Source: Bacillota bacterium
Lineage (GTDB): Bacteria; Bacillota; UBA5301; JASBVW01
Length of the DNA: 11,606 nucleotides
NCBI GenBank assembly: GCA_029961005.1
Contig: JASBVW010000018.1
Location: forward strand, 1-11,606
Direction: 5' to 3'
Below, piece by piece: positions 7,239-11,606 of the stretch (the first letter of the stretch is position 1; each line of letters begins with the position of its first letter). The notes below the pieces were generated by a model, which was not told the origin of the DNA, did not search any database, and saw only the letters and a list, made by a program, of their open reading frames with translations. Position numbers and translations under genes: made by a program.

Positions 7239-8714
7239 ATGCCGGAAGGGAAAGCAGAAAGAGCACAAAGTAAGGGCGGGGAAAGGTTTGCGCTCAGCCT
7301 GCGCGTCAAGGTGACCCTGGCCATGGTGGTCCTGGTCTTTTTTACGGCAGCCACCATCGGCGGGCTGGTTCACTCCGCCCTCAATCGTCAGTTTGCCCGT
7401 TACGTCCGGGTGAACGAAGAGCGGAGGAACCAGCGCATTGTAGAGGTCCTGGCCGCTGCTTACCAGCTCTACGGCGGCTGGGAGAGGGTGGGCTGGCAGC
7501 TCTCCCACCTGGGGCTCTCCACTGATACCTGGATCCGGGTGCTGGACAACTGGGGCCGCGTGGTCTACGACTCCAACGCCTCCTGCTCTATGAGCGGGAT
7601 GGGCGGCATGATGATGCGGCGCTGGGGGAGGATGCGTTCTCCTGCGGAAGGGCCTCCTTTTGGGCCTCCCGTCCAAGAGCCACCGGAGATGGGTCCGGTG
7701 GCTGTTTTGCCCATTCAGGTGGAGGGGGAAAAGGTGGGCACGGCTTACATCGCCTCCACCGGCCGGCGGGGCCTCTATTCCCAGCAGGACCTGCTCTTTC
7801 GGCGCACCTTCGATCGCTCGGTCTTGCTGGCCGGCCTCCTGGGCGGAGCGGGGGCGCTTCTCCTGGGCCTCGTCCTGTCTCGCCGGATTACCGAGCCCTT
7901 GCTCCACCTAAACCAGGCCGCCCGTCGGCTGGCTGAAGGGGATCTGAGCCAGCGGGTGCCGGTAGAGACCGGGGACGAGGTAGGCAGGCTGGCCCAGACC
8001 TTTAATTTTATGGCGGCGCGCCTGGAGGAGCTGGAGAAGCTCCGGCGCAAGCTGACTGCAGATGTGGCCCACGAACTGCGGACGCCGCTGACTGCCATCC
8101 GGAGTTATATCGAGGCCTTCCAGGACGGCGTCCTGAAGCCGGAGGGAAAGCACCTGGAGGACCTCCATCAGGAGGTGCTGCGCCTGGTGCGCATGGTGGA
8201 GGACCTCCGGGAGTTGAGCCTGGCCGAAGCGAGGGAGAAGCGCCTCCACTTAGAGCCACTGGAGTTGGGAGACCTGGCGGCGGCCGTGGCCGACCGCCTG
8301 CGCCCCCTGATGGAAGAGAAAGGTATCGCCTTAGAGGTGACGCCCGGGCCCGCCTTGACGGTCCGCGGCGATGCGGAGGCGCTGAACCGGGTTCTGCATA
8401 ACCTGCTCTTCAACGCCTATCAGTACACGGAGAGCGGTGGCCGGGTGCGGGTGACGGTGGAGCGCCGGGGCGGGATGGCGGCGGTGGACGTCTCTGATAC
8501 CGGCATCGGGATAGCACCTCAAGACCTGCCTTACATCTTTGAACGCTTCTACCGGGCCGACCCCTCGCGCACCCGGGCCACCGGCGGCACAGGGATCGGT
8601 CTCACCATCGCCCGGGAGCTGGTCCAGGCGCACGGCGGGCGGATCGAGGTAAAGAGCGAGCCCGGGCGGGGCAGCACCTTCACCGTGCTCTTGCCCCTGG
8701 CTCCCTCTTCATAA
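7239..8714 (+). CDS. Membrane sensor histidine kinase with Met/Cys-rich sensor loop
   Basis: This 491-residue kinase is the partner of the regulator just upstream (12-bp gap). It has a cytoplasmic N-tail (1-21), TM1 (about 24-46), an extracytoplasmic sensor (about 47-193), TM2 (about 194-213), HAMP (about 211-264), a dimerisation/phospho-acceptor domain with 'DVAHELRTPLTAIRSY' (275-290, His278), and a catalytic ATPase domain. The ATPase domain contains the N box 'HNLLFNAYQYT' (Asn392), G1 'DTGIGI' (420-425), F box 'FERFYR' (434-439) and G2 'GTGIGL' (450-455). All kinase motifs are intact. The sensor contains a conventional 'WIRVLDNWGRVVYDS' strand pair (98-112), as in BaeS/PhoR-like sensors. 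An unusual run, 'CSMSGMGGMMMRRWGRM' (116-132), follows with six methionines and one cysteine, and then a Pro-rich stretch to about 153. Such a run could bind a soft metal such as Cu(I) or Ag(I) or sense oxidation; this is inference. The ATG at 7239 has a GAAGGGGT site upstream. Confidence 0.94.
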   Translation: MPEGKAERAQSKGGERFALSLRVKVTLAMVVLVFFTAATIGGLVHSALNRQFARYVRVNEERRNQRIVEVLAAAYQLYGGWERVGWQLSHLGLSTDTWIRVLDNWGRVVYDSNASCSMSGMGGMMMRRWGRMRSPAEGPPFGPPVQEPPEMGPVAVLPIQVEGEKVGTAYIASTGRRGLYSQQDLLFRRTFDRSVLLAGLLGGAGALLLGLVLSRRITEPLLHLNQAARRLAEGDLSQRVPVETGDEVGRLAQTFNFMAARLEELEKLRRKLTADVAHELRTPLTAIRSYIEAFQDGVLKPEGKHLEDLHQEVLRLVRMVEDLRELSLAEAREKRLHLEPLELGDLAAAVADRLRPLMEEKGIALEVTPGPALTVRGDAEALNRVLHNLLFNAYQYTESGGRVRVTVERRGGMAAVDVSDTGIGIAPQDLPYIFERFYRADPSRTRATGGTGIGLTIARELVQAHGGRIEVKSEPGRGSTFTVLLPLAPSS

Positions 8715-8761
8715 GAACTTCACACTCCTTTTATGCTCCCTTCACACTCTCCGGGTATACT
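8708..8761 (+). promoter_or_regulatory. Four 11-bp-phased TTCACA-like boxes plus -10 element upstream of the small secreted protein
   Basis: TTCATA (8708-8713), TTCACA (8719-8724), TTTATG (8730-8735) and TTCACA (8741-8746) start exactly 11 bp apart. They share TT-[CT]-A-[CT]-[AG], and three of the four have extra similarity in the spacer (CTCC/CTCC/CTCT). The -10 element TATACT follows at 8756-8761. The place where a -35 should be (about 8733-8738) falls inside the third box. Four phased hexamers centred around -20 to -60 are how PhoP/OmpR-type activators bind, as two head-to-tail dimers. The first box overlaps the kinase stop codon. The neighbouring OmpR-family regulator is the obvious binder, but that is inferred. 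Confidence 0.75.
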
Positions 8762-8795
8762 TGGAGTTGAAACCAGGCGAGGAGGTGAGTTGGGA

Positions 8796-9158
8796 GTGAA
8801 GAAGACGGCGGCAGTGGTGGCGGTGGCTCTGGTCCTGGCCTTGCTGGCAGTTCCGGCTCTGGCGGCCGGCGCGGATGTGACCAAGAAGCTGCAGGAGCTG
8901 TACAAGAAAGAGCTCGAGCTGCGCAAGGAGTGGGTTCAGCTGCAGGTCGAGGCCGGTAACATCACCCAGAACCAGGCCCAGTGGCTCCTGGACCAGCTGA
9001 ACTTGCGCCAGAAGTACGTGGAGCAGGGGAACTTTACGGCTCCGGGCTACGGCTTCGGGTTCGGCCCCGGTTTCCGCGGCCGGATGGGCGGCTTTGGCTG
9101 GGGTGGCTTTGGTTGCCCGATGCACGGCGGGGTCGGGTTCTTCGGTCCGACGATCTGA
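8796..9158 (+). CDS. Small secreted protein, DUF2680-like, with Gly/Phe-rich tail and Cys-Pro-Met-His motif
   Basis: This is a 120-residue exported protein of unknown activity. It has a clear signal peptide (Lys2-Lys3, hydrophobic 5-22, probable cleavage after ALA at 21-23). The middle is a charged helical segment (about 28-78) containing 'KKELELRKEWVQLQVEAGNI' (37-56) and then 'TQNQAQWLLDQL', resembling DUF2680 proteins found in Firmicutes. The tail (81-118) is rich in Gly and Phe with 'GCPMHGG' (106-112). A GTG start at 8796 is chosen because a strong GGAGGTGA lies 7 nt upstream (8781-8788). The in-frame TTG at 8790 abuts that site and the ATG at 8733 lies inside the activator boxes. It stands directly behind the two-component genes and its promoter carries phased repeats, so it is the likely main output. 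A role in metal binding or as a periplasmic chaperone, like Spy/CpxP, is possible but unproven. Confidence 0.85.
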   Translation: MKKTAAVVAVALVLALLAVPALAAGADVTKKLQELYKKELELRKEWVQLQVEAGNITQNQAQWLLDQLNLRQKYVEQGNFTAPGYGFGFGPGFRGRMGGFGWGGFGCPMHGGVGFFGPTI

Positions 9159-9174
9159 GGCGGAGAGCGAAAGC

Positions 9175-9215
9175 GGGCCGCCCCGGGCGCACAGCACGCC
9201 CGGGGCGGCTCTTTT
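9175..9215 (+). terminator. Rho-independent terminator after the small secreted protein
   Basis: The arms GCCGCCCCGGGCG (9177-9189) and CGCCCGGGGCGGC (9197-9209) are perfectly complementary over 13 bp around a 7-nt loop. The stem extends two more pairs outward (one G-T wobble and one G-C), and TCTTTTA follows. It is the only clear intrinsic terminator in the window. It closes the transcript begun at the promoter at about 8756, and any read-through from the two-component and efflux genes. Confidence 0.92.
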
Positions 9216-9281
9216 ACCCTTGAGGCAGGAGATCCTTCCTCTCTGTAGAAGTCTAGCTGGACGGAAAGGAGCCCAGAAAGG

Positions 9282-9857
9282 ATGAGCAAACAGCGGCTGC
9301 GCCTGCGGTCTCAGGGGATAGTAGCCATCGTGGTTGTCTTTGCCCTCATCTTTGGCCTAGTGGCGCTCTTTGGCGGGATGTTAAGCCGGACGGAGAGGCC
9401 GGAGCTGGCGGGTGAGGCAGCCTATCGGGCGCGCCTGGCCGCTACTCCGCAGGATTTTCAGACCTTGGTGAACTTGGGGAATTTACACTACGACCGCGGC
9501 CAGTATGCGGAGGCCATCACTTACTATGAACAGGCGCTGGCCCTCAACCCCGACGATGTAAACGTCCTGGTGGACACTGGTACGGCGTATTTTTATCGCC
9601 AGCCCTCCGATCCGGACCGGGCCCTGGCCTATTACCAGCGGGCGCTGGAGCGGGCTCCTACCTTCCCCAATGCCCTCTACAACAAAGGGATCGTCCTTTG
9701 GCAGGGGAAGGGGGATTTGTTGGCTGCCCGCCGGGCCTTTGAGGAATTTTTGCGCGTTCAGCCCTCCGGCCCTAATGCCGCCGCGGCGCGGCAGATCATA
9801 GAGGAGATCGATCGCAACCTGCCCCTGGCAGGGAAGGGCAGCGGGAGCAAAAACTGA
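9282..9857 (+). CDS. Membrane-anchored tetratricopeptide-repeat protein
   Basis: This is a 191-residue protein with a basic N-tail (4-9), one hydrophobic segment (about 13-32) that probably anchors it with the repeats outside, and three consecutive TPR units. TPR1 is about 58-91 ('LVNLGNLHYDRGQYAEAITY' at 62-81), TPR2 about 92-126 ('DPDRALAYYQRALERAP') and TPR3 about 129-162 ('ALYNKGIVLWQGKGDLLAAR' at 131-150). TPRs are protein-protein scaffolds; the partner is unknown. Similar short TPR proteins occur in cytochrome-biogenesis and envelope-assembly contexts, but nothing here ties it to one. The ATG at 9282 has AAAGGAG 10 nt upstream. It begins after the strong terminator at 9175-9215, so it needs its own promoter; the only candidate seen is weak (TTGAGG at 9220, TGTAGA at 9244). 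The DUF554 gene follows after 19 bp and is probably co-transcribed. Confidence 0.88.
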   Translation: MSKQRLRLRSQGIVAIVVVFALIFGLVALFGGMLSRTERPELAGEAAYRARLAATPQDFQTLVNLGNLHYDRGQYAEAITYYEQALALNPDDVNVLVDTGTAYFYRQPSDPDRALAYYQRALERAPTFPNALYNKGIVLWQGKGDLLAARRAFEEFLRVQPSGPNAAAARQIIEEIDRNLPLAGKGSGSKN

Positions 9858-9876
9858 GAAGCGGGAGTAGGGAGCA

Positions 9877-10551
9877 GTGGGGACGTTAATCAATATGGCA
9901 GCAGTGGCTGCAGGGAGCCTTTTGGGTCTGGCGGTGCGGGGGCGCCTGCCTGAGCGGATGAGTCAGACCATCATCCAGGGAGTGGGGCTGGTCACCATTC
10001 TGCTGGGGCTCCAGATGGCGGGGAAGGCGGGCAACGTCTTACTGGTGATGTTCAGCCTCGCCATCGGCGGGGCGCTCGGTGAATGGCTCAACCTGGAGGC
10101 TAAACTGGAGCAGGTAGGGCGGCGGCTGCAGGAGAGATTTGGACAGGGAGGTAGCTCCTTCACCCAGGGCTTTGTGGCCAGCAGCCTCCTGTTTTGCGTG
10201 GGACCCATGGCCATTATCGGTTCGCTCCAGGACGGCTTGAACGGAAACTACCAAATCTTGATGAACAAGTCAGTCTTAGACGGCGTCAGCTCCATCGCCC
10301 TTTCAGCTAGTCTGGGGTACGGGGTGGCCTTTTCCACACTCAGCATCCTGGTGTATCAGGGTGGGATTACCCTTCTGGCCGGCTTTCTAAAGCCCCTCTT
10401 GACAGAGGTGGCGGTGCAGGAGCTCACCGCCACCGGGGGGCTTTTAATTCTCGCCATCGGCCTCAATCTGGTAGGCGCGGCCCGCCTGCGCGTGGCCAAC
10501 CTTTTGCCGGCCCTGGTGGCGGTCTTGGCCTTGCTCTCCTTGTGGCCGTGA
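9877..10551 (+). CDS. DUF554 family integral membrane protein (YqgA/YdfK-like)
   Basis: This 224-residue polytopic protein has about seven hydrophobic segments (about 5-20, 33-48, 53-67, 99-117, 133-157, 160-175 and 185-222, the last probably a pair). It begins 'MGTLINMAAVAAGSLLGL', the usual start of this family. It carries the conserved central block 'FCVGPMAIIGSLQDGLNGNY' (106-125), followed by 'KSVLDGVSSIALS' (131-143). The family is widespread and its function is not established; a transport role is often supposed. The GTG start at 9877 is supported by the family N-terminus and a GGGAG 9 nt upstream. The gene probably forms an operon with the TPR gene before it. Its stop lies 4 bp from the stop of the convergent glutamine synthetase gene, leaving no room for a separate terminator. 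Confidence 0.9.
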   Translation: MGTLINMAAVAAGSLLGLAVRGRLPERMSQTIIQGVGLVTILLGLQMAGKAGNVLLVMFSLAIGGALGEWLNLEAKLEQVGRRLQERFGQGGSSFTQGFVASSLLFCVGPMAIIGSLQDGLNGNYQILMNKSVLDGVSSIALSASLGYGVAFSTLSILVYQGGITLLAGFLKPLLTEVAVQELTATGGLLILAIGLNLVGAARLRVANLLPALVAVLALLSLWP

Positions 10552-10555
10552 GGTC

Positions 10556-11606
10556 TTAAAAGGTTTTCAGGTACTGGTCGATCTCCCATTGGTGGACCTG
10601 CGTGCGGTAGATGTCCCATTCGATGGTCTTGGCTTCCATAAAGTGAGTGTAGACGTGTTCGCCCAGGGCTTCGATGATGACGGGGTCCCGGCTCAGCTCG
10701 TCCAAGGCCTCTTTGAGGTTTCCGGGGAGGCTGACGATCCCTTCCGCTTCCCGCTCGGCGGCTGTCATCTGGTAGATGTTCTTCTCTGTGGAAGGGGGCG
10801 GGGCGATGCGGTTCTTGATCCCGTCCAGACCAGCCCTCAGGATCACAGCGAAGGCCAGGTAAGGGTTGCAGGACGGATCGGGAGACCGCAGCTCGATGCG
10901 GGTACTGAGCCCGCGGCTGGCCGGAACGCGAATCAGGGCGCTGCGGTTCATGGCCGACCAGGCCACATAGACCGGGGCTTCATACCCGGGGACCAAGCGC
11001 TTGTAAGAGTTGACCAGCGGGTTGGTGATGGCGGTGAAGCCGCGCACGTGTTTGAGCAAGCCTCCGACGAAATAGAGGGCGGTCTCGCTGAGTTGGAAGG
11101 GGGCCTCTGGGTCGTAAAAGGCATTTTGCCCGTCTTTAAAGAGGGAGAGGTTGGTGTGCATGCCGGACCCGTTGATGCCGTAAATGGGTTTGGGCATGAA
11201 GGTGGCGTGGAGGCCGTGCTTGAGGGCCACCGCCCGCGTGACGAACTTGAAGGTGATGACCCGGTCTGCCGTGGTCAGGGCGTCGGCGTACTTGAAGTCA
11301 ATCTCGTGCTGCCCTTCGGCCACTTCGTGATGGGAGGCCTCCACCTCGAAGCCCATCTGCTCCAGGTAGGAGACGATCTCGCGGCGGGCCTCTTCTCCCC
11401 GGTCGATCGGCGAAAGGTCAAAGTAGGACCCCTCGTCGTGGGTGATGGTGGTGGGCTGGCCGTCCGGGGTTTGCTTGAAGAGGAAGAACTCCGCTTCCGG
11501 CCCGGCGTTCATGACAAAGCCCAACTGGGCGGCTTCTGCCATAGCCCGTTTGAGGACGTACCGGGGACAGCCCTCAAAGGGGCGCCCGCCGCTGGTGTAG
11601 ACGTCG
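10556..11606 (-). CDS. glnA: Glutamine synthetase, type I (GSI-alpha-like), 5' end outside window
   Basis: It catalyses ATP-dependent formation of glutamine from glutamate and ammonia in the cytoplasm. About 349 C-terminal codons are visible; the frame is open to the right edge, reading 'DVYTSGGRPFEGCPRYVLKR' there, so roughly 90-100 N-terminal residues are missing. An internal ATG at 11542 is not the start. Catalytic landmarks in order are 'AGPEAEFFLF' (about 11475-11506, metal-binding Glu), 'EVAEGQHEIDFKY' (about 11290-11330), 'NGSGMHTNLSLF' (about 11130-11170), the glutamate flap 'NSYKRLVPGYEAPVY' with 'AWSAMNRSALIRVP' (10918-11008), and 'RIELRSPDPSCNPYLA' (about 10850-10900). It ends 'WEIDQYLKTF', close to the tail of Bacillus-type GlnA. 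The visible length fits the short, about 440-residue Gram-positive form without the longer GSI-beta insertion. No regulation can be judged because the promoter is outside the window. Confidence 0.97.
   Translation of the reverse strand, partial: DVYTSGGRPFEGCPRYVLKRAMAEAAQLGFVMNAGPEAEFFLFKQTPDGQPTTITHDEGSYFDLSPIDRGEEARREIVSYLEQMGFEVEASHHEVAEGQHEIDFKYADALTTADRVITFKFVTRAVALKHGLHATFMPKPIYGINGSGMHTNLSLFKDGQNAFYDPEAPFQLSETALYFVGGLLKHVRGFTAITNPLVNSYKRLVPGYEAPVYVAWSAMNRSALIRVPASRGLSTRIELRSPDPSCNPYLAFAVILRAGLDGIKNRIAPPPSTEKNIYQMTAAEREAEGIVSLPGNLKEALDELSRDPVIIEALGEHVYTHFMEAKTIEWDIYRTQVHQWEIDQYLKTF

Noticed and set aside
8733..8795. Longer starts for the small secreted protein (ATG at 8733, TTG at 8790).
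   Set aside because: The ATG lies within the activator boxes and upstream of the -10 element, and the TTG directly abuts the Shine-Dalgarno. The GTG at 8796 has ideal spacing and places the signal peptide at the N-terminus.
9220..9249. Possible promoter TTGAGG-18-TGTAGA in front of the TPR gene.
   Set aside because: Both hexamers match the consensus poorly. A promoter is needed here because of the preceding terminator, but this one is not strong enough to annotate.

Overview
The window comes from a GC-rich bacterium. It looks like a thermophilic or anaerobic clostridial-type Firmicute, or a relative, that has two membranes. Pointers to this are strong GGAGGTGA-type ribosome binding sites, TTG and GTG starts, a DUF2680-like secreted protein and a short, Gram-positive-like class I glutamine synthetase. 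The first operon, however, encodes a TolC-type outer-membrane channel, which normally implies an outer membrane. The lineage is an inference; no rRNA or other marker gene is present.

Layout. Positions 1-82 hold the last codons of a probable aminotransferase. Positions 123-180 hold a consensus promoter (TTGACA, 18 bp, TATAAT) followed at once by an 18-bp inverted repeat that looks like a TetR operator. From 211 to 6448 runs a tight four-gene operon: TolC-like outer-membrane factor, membrane fusion protein, RND permease and TetR regulator. The first three are joined by ATGA stop/start overlaps. This is a complete tripartite efflux pump with its probable repressor encoded last. The operator at the front suggests that the TetR protein shuts off both the pump and itself.

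From 6525 to 8714 lies an OmpR-type response regulator and its membrane histidine kinase, with a promoter at about 6456-6476. The kinase has an unusual Met/Cys-rich stretch in its extracytoplasmic sensor. Directly after the kinase lie four TTCACA-like hexamers in exact 11-bp phase (8708-8746), just upstream of a TATACT -10 element. This is the classic layout of a PhoP/OmpR-type activator site. It drives a small secreted protein (8796-9158) with a charged helical middle and a Gly/Phe/Met tail containing a Cys-Pro-Met-His motif. A strong rho-independent terminator (9175-9215) follows. The simplest reading is an envelope-stress or metal-responsive module: the kinase senses, the regulator binds the phased repeats, and the small secreted protein is the output, next to an efflux pump.

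From 9282 to 10551 lie two further genes: a membrane-anchored TPR protein and a DUF554 membrane protein. Glutamine synthetase (glnA) enters from the right edge on the minus strand and ends 4 bp from the DUF554 stop codon. No stretch longer than 300 bases lacks a gene. I saw no tRNA, rRNA, CRISPR array, insertion sequence or phage-like gene.
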